A DNA stretch of 64,000 nucleotides from Apiotrichum sp. Y4204 (Eukaryota; Basidiomycota; Tremellomycetes; Trichosporonales; Trichosporonaceae): assembly GCA_025531455.1 (NCBI GenBank), contig JAMYHL010000001.1, positions 186,001-250,000 on the forward strand, in the 5' to 3' direction. The position numbers were made by a program, and so were the translations under genes. Position 1 is the first letter of the stretch. The number at the start of each line of letters is the position of its first letter. The notes under the pieces were generated by a model that did not search any database, had not been told where the DNA came from, and was given only the letters and a program-made list of their open reading frames with translations. Below, in pieces: positions 18,066 to 31,102 of this stretch.

Positions 18066-20287
18066 CAGCTGCATCTCAGTAGGATCAGTATGGACCTCGG
18101 TAAAGCGTTGTTCTCACGAAAGCCACTCCACAGTACAGCTTCAGCGCTTGAAACTCCCGGTGGACGTTCTTGCCAGCTTTAAAGGTGCGGAACGGGCGGA
18201 AGCACCACTTCCGCGCTGGGGACCGACCGGTCCGCGGTTCCAGATCATGGCCAGTACGTGAGTCATGATGTTATCGGTCGTCGTGCGCTGCCCCGGGAGT
18301 AAATACGCTTGTGAGAGTTAGGCTTAAGTGATCGAAAGCCCTCGGAGCGCCAGAGGACGGACGGGGGTTGGTGGAGCGAGGTGTATCGCCTCCCGGATTG
18401 GGGTGCGGGTGTGCAGCGCATTCCAAGCTTAACACCCCCAAGCGGTTTCCGATGGACATCGCGTATCCGGGGTCAACTGGTGCGGGATGCCGTAACTGCC
18501 AGCTTTAACCACCCAGCGGTCAGTCCGAAACTGGAGAGGAAGAGCGCTGTCAGTCTGGGCAGGCACCAGTGATCCTGTCAGTCACAAATACTGTACTCGG
18601 TACAGTTTGAAGCAGTAGTGGGTTTGAAGCAGTAGTGCCAACAAAAAAAACGGCCAGAATGCGTGCGGGCTTGATGTGCGGCACAGCCTGCACTTCCGAC
18701 CTCCGACGGCAGTGAAACGCGATTAAGCTTCGTACGATTCATACCATGCTCGGGCCGCGCGCGCATCGCGTTCTTGGCTTGCAGTATTGAGGTGTGGAGT
18801 CCTCGAGAGCTTCACGTGTTGACCATGGCTCAATGTTCACGTGGTCTCACATGGTGGCCATTCGCAGCTCACACGAGAACCACCTGCGGCTTCGTGAAGC
18901 GCGACGTGCCATTCGTGCCTCATGGCCTCATCGTGCGTGCTCTCCCCCGCGATCCCTCGGCCCCCGTTGCTCTGCCACCTGATCGGTGAGCAGCATGAGC
19001 ACCAAACACACCAAGAACACCCGATCGCGTTCCAACGTGCGGACTCCAGCTCCGTGCGGACTGTGCACTTCCCCCGCGCACCCCGTGGCTCCCACCGTGC
19101 CTCGGCGACAAACAGCGGGGACCCGGTGTGCAGCGTGGGACAAGAAGATCGGGCGCCGGAGTGAAAAGATGCAGGAATAATGAGAGGGTGCGAGCACCGC
19201 GTGATGCCCTGGTCGGCGTGGTCTGGCCATGTTGACAAGTATTGGAAAGGTGAGGATTGTTGGGAGAGCTGCGTTGTCGGAGGAGGACATATCCATCTTC
19301 ATCCCCAAGATGGGGAGCAGAGGGGACCGGAGAAACCTCGGATCTGCACTACCACCCTCCCACTTTTCCTCTCGCGATCTCACCCGTAGTTGTTCCCCGC
19401 CGTACCGAGCTCCGTACCGAGGCGCGCTCTCACCGTACCGAGCCCTTTTCCACCCATCAGACTGTTGGTGGTGCAGCAGCCGCTGCTGGGGTACGCCGAG
19501 CAGAGCGCCGGAGCAATGTGGGCAGCGAAAAGGACGTAATCAGGGCACATGTCCAGCGATGACAGCCTTGTCCCTGCACACTTGGCCCATCCCGAAAATA
19601 GAAAGGCCGTGTCGGTGCCGAGACTCGAGACGGTCTGCCAGCGATGTCAGCTGCTTTGGCGAGGCACCCGAGTCTGCACTCACCTCACATGGAGAGATAA
19701 CAGGCTCCGGCCGGCAGTAATCCCTGGCAAGGTGTCATCACCGTCGTCGCTGCATGTCGGGCTGTGGTCGACGTTCGGATCACTTCCACACCTCGCAGCA
19801 GTGAGATGTATTAAAGCTGCGGATCGTGTGGAATGCAGACGAGGCTCTATTGAGTGTGTGCATTCCAGCATCCATAGAGCTGTGGATAACGATTGTGGAC
19901 GACTTGGAAGTCGGGGTATGGCTGGTCGAGTTGGCCCATGACCGGTCGCCGGGATTCCAAGCCCACCGGCTCCACCTCGGAAAGAGGCACGCCGACGGAT
20001 AAATCTAAAGGGTGGCAGCAAGATACGAACCTAGAGCACCCAGAGGCACCGTTGCGCCAAGCACATACTACTGTACCCCCTCTGCCTGCTGGTATCACCA
20101 TCGCTTGTCGACAAACAAGTTGCAGACAGGTGGGCACATTGTTTTTCACAAAGTCTTGGGCCGCATTGCTCTTCACAGGCATACATACAGGAGCTTGAGA
20201 TACTGGCACTCCGCCGCGTTGCAGAGCAGGTGTGGCGTGTTCGTCGAGACTGCAGCGGAATTTAGACTGAATTTGACGATTTTTAGA

Positions 20288-20320
20288 CTCTTTTTCTTTT
20301 TTTTCTTTTTCTTTTTTTTT
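20288..20320. repeat. Long T/C (polypyrimidine) tract
   Basis: 33 bases of only T and C on the plus strand, with T runs of up to ten. Similar tracts occur at 30374, 45121 and 51806, all in intervals without genes. Confidence 0.75.
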
Positions 20321-21151
20321 GGTGAGCTCTTTTGTGTCGAGCGCGGAACGCGAGCGGACTGCTCTTCGCGCCTCGGAACGAGGTTCAGGTGCTGCTTAAG
20401 CGCTGTTCAGGTTGCTGTTGTTCTTCAGGGTTGGGGAGCAGCACGTGTAGCACCAGCTGGACACGAATGCCGCCGGCGATAAACATTCTTGCCATCATCG
20501 TTCCCTGAACTTTATCGTACGTACAACATTTTAAAATTCTTTCTTGCGCGCTTTCTCGCATCTCCCTCCCAAGAATGCGCTGTTCTCGGTGGGCGGCTAG
20601 CAGCAGAACAGGGGCGATGGAAGTGCTTACCCTCCGACAACCCTCGCGCTACCTGGAATGGAGCGAGGTTACCAAATGGAGATCACGATGGGTAGACTCG
20701 TAAGCCGGAGGGGCCTGCCGGATCCGCGGCGTTTGACCGTGGTCTTGCCTTGCTTAGCCGTAATCTTGCGACCTTGACGAGGACCTTTGATCTTGATACT
20801 CCTGCTCGGAAACTCTCGCGTTCCCCACCAACCTGTCCGACCAGAACGGAGATGCATCGGCATCAAGCTTCGGCCCCCGCATCCGGAGCAGGCGGAGCAT
20901 CCAGCAGGCCAAACTGTGCCTCCGTGGGCCGTGCGGGGCCAACAACACCAGGGCCTTTGCCGACCACCGGCGACAGCGCCGAGCGTCAGGGGACAGTGCC
21001 CCATAGCGAGAAATCTTTCGCGTCGCTGCCATGAGGCCGTGAGGCCAGGCGAGGGCGGATACCGCGCATGGGGCAGAATTTCTCAAGTGCTTTTATTAAC
21101 ATCTGTTCTTTCTCCCTCTCCCACTTTCTCGTCCTCCCACACATTCCCACT

Positions 21152-22751
21152 ATGAGCGCACCACAGACTCAGCAGAACGAGAAGGACGCATCCAGCCTCT
21201 ACGTCGCCCAGGTTGGCGACCCCGAGACGGGCTCCCTCACCTCCTACAGCACCGATGCCACAGGCGGCAAGATCCCCGACATCGAGGGCGGCTTCAAGCC
21301 CATGGCTCCCGTCGCCGAGGAGGGTTTCGAGCAGGACGCCTTCACTGCCCAGAGGGACGACGAGGACTATGTCGACTTCCGTTCGATGGGCTGGTTCAAG
21401 GCCGGTCTCATTGCCACTGCCGAGGTGAGTTTTTGCACCTGTTAGTAAGCGGCCGGATACTTACTGTTCAGAACATCGCGCTCGGTCTCCTCTCCTTCCC
21501 CTCCATCTTCATGCGTCTCGGCATGGTCGGTGGAGTCATCTCCACGGTCGGCCTCGGTCTTCTTGCCTACATCACCGCCTGGATCATGATCGACTTCAAG
21601 TGCCGCCACATGGGTGTCATGCACTTCGGTGATGCCGGTGGTGTCATGTTCGGAAAGTGGGGTTCGCGCATCTTTGGCTGGGGTATGATCCTCAAGTCGA
21701 TGGGTCTTGCCGGCTCGCACATTCTCGTCGGCCAGACCGCCCTTAACAGCATCTCCTCGCACGCCATCTGCAATGTGTGGTATGGTTTCATCGTGCTTGT
21801 TGCCTCGATCCTCATGTCGTACAACCGCGAGTGGCACAAGCTCTGGTGGATGTCCTTCCTCTCCATTGGAGCCATCCTCACAGCTTCCATGATCACCATT
21901 ATCGCCACCGGTATCCAGAACCCCGATGTTCTTGAGACTCCCGCCAAGGGCCCCATCGTGTGGCACGCTACCCCCACCGACCCCTCTCTCATGAGCGTCA
22001 TTGGTGGCTTTACCAACGTCCTGTGAGTTTCCTGGCTACCCCTGGTTGAATGTCTTTCTGACCCCCCAGCTTCGCGTACGGCGGTAACATGGCTGTCTTC
22101 TCCTTCTGCTCCGAGATGAAGAAGCCTAACGACTTCAAGAAGTCGTTTGGTCTCTCGCAGCTGGTCGCCACGGTCTCGTACATTATCGTCGGCGCCACCA
22201 TTTACTCGTTCGGCGGCCAATACACCACCTCGCCTGCCCTTACCATGACCTCCACTCCTGTGCACATCACTGCCTACTCGATCTCCCTCGTCACCATCAT
22301 GGTTTCCGGTATCCTCGGCGCTAACGTCGGTGCCAAGTTCCTCTACATCTCGGCGCTCCGTGGCTCCAAGCTCCTGACCTCCACCTCGTGGAAAGCTCAG
22401 GGTGTGTGGATGGGCATGGTCGCCGTCGTTTGGGTTGTCGGCTTCATCTTCTCCGAGCTCATCCCCTTCTTCAACCCCATCCTTACCATCATCTCGTCGC
22501 TCTTCTCCGTCTGGTTCATCTGTGGCTGCGCGGCCATGCTCTGGTTCTACGACAACCACCCCTGGTTCGCCAAGCCCACCGACAAGCACGTGCGCAGCCT
22601 CAAGCCCCTCAAGCAGAAGTTCTTCTTCTTCTGCTCGGTCCTCGCCCTTCTCATCTCCATCGCCGTCACCCCGCTCGGTCTCTACTCGGCTATCCAGTCC
22701 ATCATCGACGGATACCGCAAGGGAGAGTTCCCGCACCCCTTCGCCTGCTAA
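21152..22751 (+). CDS. Amino acid transporter, AAAP family (Aa_trans)
   Basis: Three exons (21152-21424, 21472-22022, 22070-22751), both introns 47 bp, give 501 residues. The N-terminal 85 residues are hydrophilic and cytosolic. The first membrane segment is in NIALGLLSFPSIFMRLG, which matches the conserved start of the Aa_trans domain (GxGLLxxP type). About eleven hydrophobic segments follow, including one in the FAYGGNMAVFSFCSEM region typical of fungal neutral amino acid permeases. The tail is short and hydrophilic. It should move amino acids with protons across the plasma or vacuolar membrane. Codon use is strongly biased to C-ending codons, as in well-expressed genes. The 3.1-kb upstream region suggests complex control. 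Confidence 0.92.
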
Positions 22752-23592
22752 TTGCGCGGAATCACGACAAGTGACAGTAGCAGCAACTAGAAAGTAGACG
22801 ACGTCCCCTCAGCAGCACAGATTACACGGCTTGTAAACTGTACAACAAATCAATACCGCTCCCGCCTCATCTATCATCATCATCCTTTTAGCATGCTTAT
22901 TTGCCTCTTTTGTTCACAATAAGCCTTCCTTAGTATTTCGGGTCCATGCATCGAGTGTTTGTGAACAATGTCAGTGGGTCAGAAGCAGTCAGCAAGATGT
23001 CAGTGACAGTACAACAAGAACAAACTGATGCCCCTCACATGTCTGTCGACGTGGCTAAGGTGGCGAGTGATCTACTGATTCGTACCCTGGCTGTGCGAAC
23101 GTCCGAGCTCACACTGAACCTTGCAGCTCATACACCCTCTCCCTGACATGCCTGACCGTGTACAGAGTGCTGCGCCGCATAAACTTTGTCATCCTGGTTA
23201 AGAAGATGCATGGACTCTTCTCTGCAAGCTGACACGCCAACTCGGTAGGTATCATAACAGGCGGTCAGGTGGGGAGGTTAGGCGCTACCCTGCTGAACTG
23301 GTGCTTCGCGTCGGGGCCTTGTTCAGCATGAAGCTGTCCGTGTCCTGAGAGTAGTCCCGCCGCACGCGTTGGGTGCTCTCCACGAGGCCGGGCAGCCTGA
23401 ACCTATCTCACAGTCTCACAACAGTAATGCCCATGACGAGCGGTCGAGGCGGGGTGCGAGCGAAGCCAACCCACCAAACTCCCCGTGCACCCTCGAGCGC
23501 TTCAATAACATCCGGGGATCGATCGAGCCCGCGCCGCTCCCCAAGCAACTGGCAAACTAACATTCTATATTCTATCGTTCACTCTCTACGCC
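22752..23592. other. Intergenic region after the permease gene
   Basis: 840 bases. The first 150 are probable 3' untranslated sequence. The last 70 before 23593 are a likely promoter. No gene or RNA was recognised. Confidence 0.5.
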
Positions 23593-24572
23593 ATGTCCCA
23601 GTCGCGGGTCAGCACCATGCTGGCTGCGCGGTTACAGAAGCTGTGGGCGCGCATCGAGGGCGTGTTCCGTCGTCCGGCAGGTAAGCAGCCAGAACCAAAC
23701 AGGCGGGAGAGTGAAAGATCTTCGTCTCGAGAGCTTCAAGTAGAGCACCATCTGACAGACGAGTACAGGACGTTCCGAACGAGGACGAGCCTCTGTTGTC
23801 GTATGAGCGTCCACCGAATGCCGACCCGTTTGTCCTTGGGGATCCGAGGAGCGAGCGTGAGACCGACCGAGCCCTAGAATCAAACGCTGTGATTCCATTG
23901 TCGCACTGACACACTGTCGCAGTCATGAGCCTCGTCGCCTCAAACTACTGCCGATCGGGTAAAGTACAAGCACGCCGCATGCCGTGCTGTCTCTCCTTTT
24001 GGATCGGGGGATCTGGGATACTGATACTGACCGCCGCAGTCAGATCCGAGGAAGTCACCACCCGGAAGCCCCTCCCCCCTTCCCCGCCGCTTCCGCCTGT
24101 ACGAGACGACCCGCCGCAGCTGTCACTCGAGATCAGCCCCGGACTCGCGCCGTTAATCGAGGACGCGCTGGACTGGAAGATAACAAAAGATGAGAACAGC
24201 GGGCTGCCCGACGCCACCTCTGCCGAGTTACGTCTACCTCAGCAGCCAGTAACCCCTTCGTCATCAAGAACACACGTTCGCCCATCTCTCCCTTCGAAAC
24301 GAACAAACTCCTCTCCGTTGCGGTCCGCGTCCATGCCCTTTCTGAGCGAGGGGGAGGAGTTCACGCGTTCCAGCTATTCTCGGAGATCTGCCTTCTTTGG
24401 CCGCCCCGAAGAGCTACTCCCAAGCAACAGGTCTACCCAGAGGTAGGTCGAAAGCGGGTCTTCACTGATTCGCAGCCTGAGTCCCCCGCGCCCCTCATTC
24501 ATGAGCAGGTCACGGGCAAGCTCGAACGCGACATATCGGTCCCTCAGATTTGAGGAAGAGTCAGGTGAATAG
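23593..24572 (+). CDS. Orphan multi-exon gene encoding a Ser/Pro-rich protein
   Basis: Reading by splice phase gives exons 23593-23680, 23764-23856, 23923-23958, 24040-24442 and 24476-24572 (238 residues). The N-terminus is a short amphipathic helix (LAARLQKLWARIEGVFRRP). It is followed by an acidic linker (NEDEPLLSYERPPNADPF), a Pro-rich segment (RKPLPPSPPLPP) and a Ser-rich basic C-terminus. The first intron needs a GAG acceptor just upstream of a better-looking CAG that is out of frame, so this joint is less sure. A possible extra intron (24565-24600) would replace the ending SGE with 24 further residues to a stop at 24674. No domain is recognised. LLSYERPP resembles motifs seen near membranes or sorting adaptors, but this is only a hint. 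Confidence 0.5.
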
Positions 24573-27500
24573 CTGGATTCCTCGTCTGTCACCCGTCCAG
24601 CAGCTCGAGTTCGAATTCCTCCCGCATCATTTCCCCCATTCATAACCATGCATACGGCTGATAGAGTGGCCTAGGTAGCGAAGCGGCATGCTGATTCTTT
24701 GGCTCCTCTGTGATCACCTGACTTTTACTTATCTGTGCTTCTTCGACATTGGCCGATGGTCAATCACGTTCGCGCATGACCATTCCCAGTTGCTTCATTT
24801 CCTAACGTCCAGATCTCACATCAGTCTCATTCTCACATCACTCACTTCTCTGGCACCCGAGCTCCAAACCTCGTTGACCCCACCCATTCCCCGGCTGACC
24901 ACATAGATCAACAGCATGCCTTCCCACAGGTCTGGAGAGTACAGCGACCACTTCCCTGGCGATGAATTACTGGCAAGATCGAGGCCCACATCAAGCTCCA
25001 ACCCCTCGAATACAGACATGACGAGTGATGAGCCGGAATAGCACAGGTGGCGGAATGCGCCATGGCTTACCCCAAGATCCCCGCACTGGCACATCCAAAC
25101 GAGCCTATCATTTCGAGCCGCGGCAACGCGGGCCGATGTGAGGCCAAGCCACTACTGTTGTACCGTTGTTCCGGCACCAGCGCACCAGAGGTGGAGCTGA
25201 CTCAAGCCGGGTTGGACGTGGCGCCTGGTCTTACCAGGTACGACCGTCCGTTGGGCGACGGCGATCCAAGTGCCCGCGGACTATAGAGCTCTCGGGATGT
25301 CTGGAACACACGCACATACCTCATACCGCACCTCCTGGCGGAGCCGTGGATTACAATGACTTCAACGGCTGTTTGGTCCTGAGAGGTAGTAGCTCAATGT
25401 TGCGCAGTCTGTTGTACTTCTCTCTGACGTATTGTGTGAACAGCTGATCAGTTGACATCGCTTGCTCGACGATGGAGAGATCATGGAGATGGAGCTGGGA
25501 ATACTACCGGCCGGAACCTTTGCTTCTCACCACCGAATGTGGGCATCTGGCTGTCAGAAGCGGGCCATGTGAGACACGGATCTCGGCACCAGTCTCGAGA
25601 ACGCTGACCAGATCGAGTGAGCCACACGCGGCCCAACGCGGTACAGCATGTACATGCTATTCAGAGGCTGGCGGGGCTGATGTCGCGGCGTCGCGCCGTG
25701 GGGCGTCGGTGCGCGGGGCGTCGGTGCGCTGAAACTTCTCCGGCGGTGGTCTCCAGATGAGCCGCCGTCGGCGGCGCACACACATGACACTAGTCGTCCC
25801 GACGGCTGCGCCTCTACGCCTCTGCACGATTTCCCGGAAGTGTCATTTCGCGCATCTCGTGGCTGCCCGTGGCTGTGGCTCGGACGCGGGACCATGTCGG
25901 GCATGTCCCCGGCCTGAGAGGCCTGAGAGGGCCCCACATACAGTACTTTTGCGCTGGTGGTGGGGGCAGGATCTTGGACGCCACTGCCACCTCATTCGCG
26001 ACCTGTGGCCGATGGTGCGCGACCCTACATGTATGCCCCAGGCACAGGCGTCGGTTTTTCCTTTGTTTTCGCGGGTGGCGCGTGATTTCTTTTTGTCGCT
26101 TGCGCACTGGCGAGGCAGAGTGTCGCAGTGCCAGGCATTGTGTATGTTGCAAACGGGACGGAGGGGGCGAGCAATCACACAACGGTGAGACTTGATCGCG
26201 AGCAACAATGAGATGGAGGTGGCGGCCGCGCCTGCTGGGCTGGGACGGAGCCCGAGCGGCTACTAGACTGTTCCAAGTGAACGATTGTGATGGACAGTGG
26301 TGGAACCATGCGTTGTCGGCTCTTCGTGTGAGAGAGGCGTCAATTTGGAAAGGCTGTCAACTACTGCGAAGAGGACCTCATCCCCGAAGGACTCGGAGAA
26401 CACTATCAACCCTTCGCAGAGGTACAACGGCGATCTTCCTGCCACCAGTTCCTGTCAACGGCGCCTCAGAAGCTCGGAAGATCATCATCGTTATCACTCT
26501 CCAACAGCATCTGTGGAGCTGACGTTAATCATTCCCGTGGAGACTGCTGCCCGGTCCCAAGCCTCTCCAGGCGCGAAAGGCACTCGTGAAACATGTTCCT
26601 CGTCGCTTTTGTTCTCGGACTCGGAGAATGACACGGAGCAGGCCGTGCCTTCCAGTCGTCATCACAGCGCGCATGAGCAGCATACAATGCACCAATACTG
26701 TCCGCAGAGGCCACTTTCTCACTCACTGACCTTTGCACACCCTGACATACCTTTTGTCCTTGAAGGTCTGCCCACTCCATTGTCAACTCGAAACAATTCT
26801 ATGCCGCCTACCGGCCATTACGCACTCCTGAGAGTCACTTCCTTGCTTGGATGGCTCAAGCTCCGGGGCAGCCTATTCGCCATTCAATGACAACCGTTCA
26901 ACTCCCTCACCGCAGAGCTGGAGGTGAAGGAGGCGCGGAGACCCTCCGAGCCGTTTCTCTTCGCTGACACTCTGCTCCACAGGGCTGTGAGGCGCCGTCG
27001 ACGTGGGCCCTGCGCACAAGCCCTCCGCCCACGTTCATGAGTTGGTTGCTGAACATGGAATCCAGGATTGTGGGAGCCGCACAGATCGCTTCGCGAACCC
27101 CAAACAAACCCACTTGGCTCACTCGCACCCTGTTCACGCGCAACATTGAACACAGTGTGCTCGCTTCCCCCACCGTACCGCGACTGACTTCTTGCGCTCT
27201 CTGCAAGCCAAAATGTATTTCAATCCACCACTGACAAATTCCTCCTGAGACAAAATACCTGCATACCTGACCGGCACGGCTGGGGGATGCCTGAGCGTCT
27301 TTCAACTTGTCCTATGGGATGCTGGAGTCCGTGTGGCGCACCACCCTGAGCCGTGTGAGGCGCTGCCACCCATAGCCATGGCAGCAAACCATGCCCCTCG
27401 TCCCCCTCATCATCCGAGCTCCACCCACAGTTGGAGAGCCGCATAGAGTGTGCTCTCAGAGGGGATCTCAGATTTGAAATGTGCCAGAACGCCACCTCGT

Positions 27501-28532
27501 TGTATCAGCATCGCGCGTTGAGGGGTCGTTGTGAACCCTGTGGCATGTCAACTCCAGGGTCGAGCTGGTGGCCTGGCAGCGACTTGGTCGCAGACGACAA
27601 ACAATCCTACGAGTTGCAAGGCACATCGACGACCGCCGGATAACACAATGTTTGTCTGACATGTGTGAGCCCGATATCGTACTTATACATATGAAACTTG
27701 TGAGAGGAAAGAAACGAGCACTGCAACCCCCGTTTTAGATCCCCACCCCAAACCGCCAGCTCACTCGTCTGCGAGTCATCAGTCGTCGCTTCTGCCTTGT
27801 CACTCAGCGCGTTATCTTGCCTCCACACATCAGTAACATCCCCCAAGTTCACCTTGTCACTGTGCTTCTTAGCGCATAGCTTATCTTCTAGTGAGTGGGT
27901 GTAGCGAGCTGTGGATCCACCGAACACCTCCCAATCTCCCACGTTACAGTGACTAGGGGGTACGAGGTCCTCTCCTGAATATAAAGAAGTTCAGGCCGGC
28001 TCGGTGTCCGTTTGAACGCCGAGTTGGTCGGGGTCGTCTGCCACCCATCCTCCTCTTCCATGCTCTTCATGACCTTGCGTCTTTGTCTAGGTGCAAGGCT
28101 GGGGTCCGAGTCACTTGTCACAACGCACGGTGTACACCCTGCCCCCCTTCCCATGCGCACAAAGCCTGTGCGCCAACTCGCCCAGCATGCTCGCTGGGTG
28201 AGATGGCGCCTTCTCGCGCTCGGATCCCACTGAATCATGTCATCTCTTCTCTCCATGTCATGCACACAGCGTACAGCGTGCTAACGTTCTTCCAGCCACA
28301 CCGAACCCCCCTCATCTTGAGAACGAAGAGTTACCGCTCTGCCCTGTCTGCACCCTCGAAGCGATCCTGGACCGCCTCCTGTGCAATCGACGTTCCCAGC
28401 ACAATCAATCCTCTTCATCCACTCTCTCGTCTCCTCCCCACAGTATATAAGAGGTCTCTACTATAGATCCCCATTCCAACTTGCCGGAATTTGTCTAGTC
28501 TGCTTGTCATTCCTCCTACTGTATCCATCGAA
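24573..28532. other. Gene-poor interval (4 kb) with several unresolved open frames
   Basis: No complete gene can be assembled. A CT-rich leader before an ATG at 24916 opens a 41-codon Ser-rich frame. It is followed by a frame at 25047-25286 (NEPIISSRGNAG) that would need splicing. A 198-codon frame at 26297-26890 is Ser/Thr rich. On the minus strand, frames at 27888-28070 (MKSMEEEDGWQTTPTNS) and 27607-27942 (VNLGDVTDVWRQDNALSDK) look coding in composition but cannot be joined with good splice sites. These may be fragments of decayed genes. The promoter of the 28533 gene occupies the last 100 bases. Confidence 0.4.
28444..28450 (+). promoter_or_regulatory. TATA box of the gene at 28533
   Basis: TATATAA, 83 bases before the ATG at 28533, followed by a pyrimidine-rich leader. 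Confidence 0.55.
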
Positions 28533-29411
28533 ATGGCCCCTCAGCGCACCCCCCTCACCCCCGTCCCCTCCACACCATACTCCCGTCCCAGGCAGTTTGA
28601 CACTGCTCGCCTCCTCTTCCAGCGAAGTGAGTATTAAACTGCTGAACAGGGTTTTGCCGTTGGGCTTTGTACTGACGAAACAGTGCTCCAGGAGGATAGG
28701 ACTCCGATGCCGACGGCGAAGCTTTTCGCCGCAGCTGCCGCTGCCCCTTCCAAGTCTACAGCCCTTCACTCGCCTCCTCACACCCCCGACGAGGATGCCA
28801 ACAAGGACGGCGGCATGCTATTGGCAACCTCCTCTCTAGTGACCATGCCGTCGACGCCGCCGCCGACCCTGCCCCGCCACTCGTCCGCCACATGCCCCGA
28901 CTCACCTCGTGCCAGGAAGACCGTGACCTACACACTCCCGCCTGCCCCCCGCGTGCGGTCCAGTTCTCTAATCGATGCGGAGGACGACATCCTTGGCTCT
29001 CCTATCTGCTTGGCAACCGTTTCCATTCCGTGCGGCACTGTGGTGACTCCCCGCAAGTCGACCTCAAGCGCAAAAGTCGCCCCGTGGGCCCCCCTCCGTC
29101 CCTCCGTCCGCCCTTCCGCAGCCTACGGCCCCCGTGTATCCCTTCCTCAGCCCAACTTTCACAAGCGCCTCCGGTGCTCCTCTCCCGCTTCTCTCTGCTC
29201 CACACCTACAAAGTACGCCGACCGTCGCGAGCTCGTCGGAAGGATCAAGGAGCTTGAGGGCGTCGTTCGCAATCTGCAGCGCGAGCTTGCCGCCCAGAAG
29301 ACCGGCATTATTTCGTCCACCCCGACCAAGTCACCGCGCTTCGCCCGTCGGACAATGAAGACCCCCAAGACACGTTCTGCACCCATCCGTGCCGAATCGG
29401 TCTTCTTGTAG
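28533..29411 (+). CDS. Orphan Pro/Ser-rich protein with a short coiled coil
   Basis: Two exons (28533-28626, 28684-29411) around a 57-bp intron with a GTGAGT donor and a TACTGAC branch; 273 residues. The N-terminus is MAPQRTPLTPVPSTPYSRP, with many S/T-P sites that suit proline-directed kinases. The middle is low complexity with RARKTVTYTLPPAP. Residues about 215-240 form a coiled coil (RELVGRIKELEGVVRNLQRE), followed by SSTPTKSPRFARR and a basic C-terminus. The profile suits a regulated adaptor or chromatin or cytoskeleton-linked protein, but the family is not recognised. It has a TATA box and a CT-rich leader. Confidence 0.65.
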
Positions 29412-31102
29412 CTGGGATCAGCCTCTCCATCTCGACACATCCACAGATCTGCGCCACGGCTGGCTCGGGCAGTTCTGTTCCATCTTGGCGCGTTCCACTG
29501 CATCTCTTGTGAGGAGCTTTACAATAGCCCTCGACCGTTGTACTGTACTACTACCACTGAACCGCCCATCATATGTAACATATGCAAATAAGATAACAAA
29601 CAATAGACAGCCACAGGAATCAGGCAGCTGGAATGAGTGACAGAACGTGACAATGGCGTGTTGCCACTCCATCACTGAGGTACTGAGGAATGTTTTGTCG
29701 TTTTGCAGCTTACAGCAGCATGGTGCCATCGGCTCGGAATCGGCACGACCTACTCATGTTTTAGACAAGCCTCTACCCTCTCGAGAGCTCATCGCGTAAC
29801 TGGAACTGTTTGTCTCGACGGTCGTCGCGTAACATATCCGAACATGACACTTGCAAACCCGCGGGAGGCGTGGCGCATGGCAAGACGCCGAGACGCCAGC
29901 GTACGCCAGCGAGCCCCGCCTGCCACAATTTCCCCTCCAATTCATTGCCACCGCGTCTCACTTGTGGGCTGTGTTTGTGTTATTGCACAGCTAAGCGCTC
30001 TGCGGATAACTGAATTGTCGCGGCTGACTTCTTTTCATGTTCCGAATCGAAGACAAGGTGGTGGTACGCGAATACCTACATCCTCGGTTGACAAGGAAAG
30101 CTGGTGGAAGCGTAGCGGGATGCCCGGCATCTTTGTCCACAGCAGTTCTGCTGCATTCACCTGCTCCCCACAATCTCCGTCCACCACTCTCAACAATGAT
30201 CTGTGCACCTCGACCCGCGAGCCGTTCTCCCCATCTGCACTCGCAGGCAGCCGCTCATTGGCAGCGCGCAAAAGCCACGAATCATGAGTGGCGCACGCGT
30301 GGCGTGGATTCCAGGACGCCAGGACGGAGAAGGGTCCCAGCAGCTGTCGTGTCGGCCGCGTTTTTTGTGGCTGCTTTTTTTTTCCTTTCTTTTCTCGCCG
30401 TCTTTGCGCCCCTGATATGTGGGGGCGTGGAAAGGGACGGTGCGCGATCAGTCTTTCTGGGAGATGAAAGCCGGTTGCTCTGGAACTGGAGTAGCGAGTG
30501 AGGTGGGAGTGTCGTCCTCGACATGGACTGCGACGGCGACGGTGATGGCAAGATTGGCGTTGCTCGGAAACGTTGCGCCTGTATTGGAGTCACGAGGTGG
30601 TCTCTGAATCAACTTCCCGCTCGTCGCTCATTTGGCAGCCCGTGGCTTTTTGTCTTCCGTTGCTTCGGTCGAGAGTCAGCTGCGTTGAGAGTAAGTCATT
30701 TCCGAGGTACCGAGCTGGCGCAGACAATCCATCTCGGAATTCCAGGTGCCTTCTCGCCTATGTCGGACATTGCGCATACCACTGTCGCACAAAGTACTAA
30801 ACAAGGGTATGTTCATAGTGGCAGGGCTGGCCCGTGTGGTGAGTCACGGGCTTGAGGTATGTATGTACAGTAGCTTGGAGCTGAGCTTGAGAGGCGGCCA
30901 TATTACTGGTGTTCATTACCGCGATGAGCAATATGTAAGCTTGAGTGCTGGAGGTAAGAAGTGCTCATTGTCTGGCGTCCGCGTGGCCAATGTGGATGCT
31001 AGCCCACACTTTTGGCGACCGGTTGCTTCTTCTTTGTCTCGTACATTCTTCAAGATAGTACAATGGTACTACAGTTACATACAACAAAGTTGGGGCTACA
31101 GA
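29412..31102. other. Intergenic region (1.7 kb)
   Basis: It lies between the 3' ends of two convergent orphan genes. A T-rich tract is at 30374-30396. Overlapping open frames at 30037-30855 have no consistent frame or splice support. No RNA gene was recognised. Confidence 0.45.
30374..30396. repeat. T/C tract
   Basis: 23 bases of T and C with a T run of nine. One of four such tracts in gene-free intervals. Confidence 0.6.

Larger units (their letters stand above)
18014..21151. other. Long divergent intergenic region (3.1 kb)
   Basis: It lies between the divergent starts of the secreted-protein and permease genes. A T/C tract is at 20288-20320. On the minus strand a small two-exon candidate can be read from an ATG near 19730 with a GTGAGG-type donor near 19688 and a CTGAC branch before an acceptor near 19633, but it has no homology support. 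A basic segment with an AT-hook-like core is encoded on the minus strand near 20690-20800. The rest shows nothing I can support. Confidence 0.45.
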
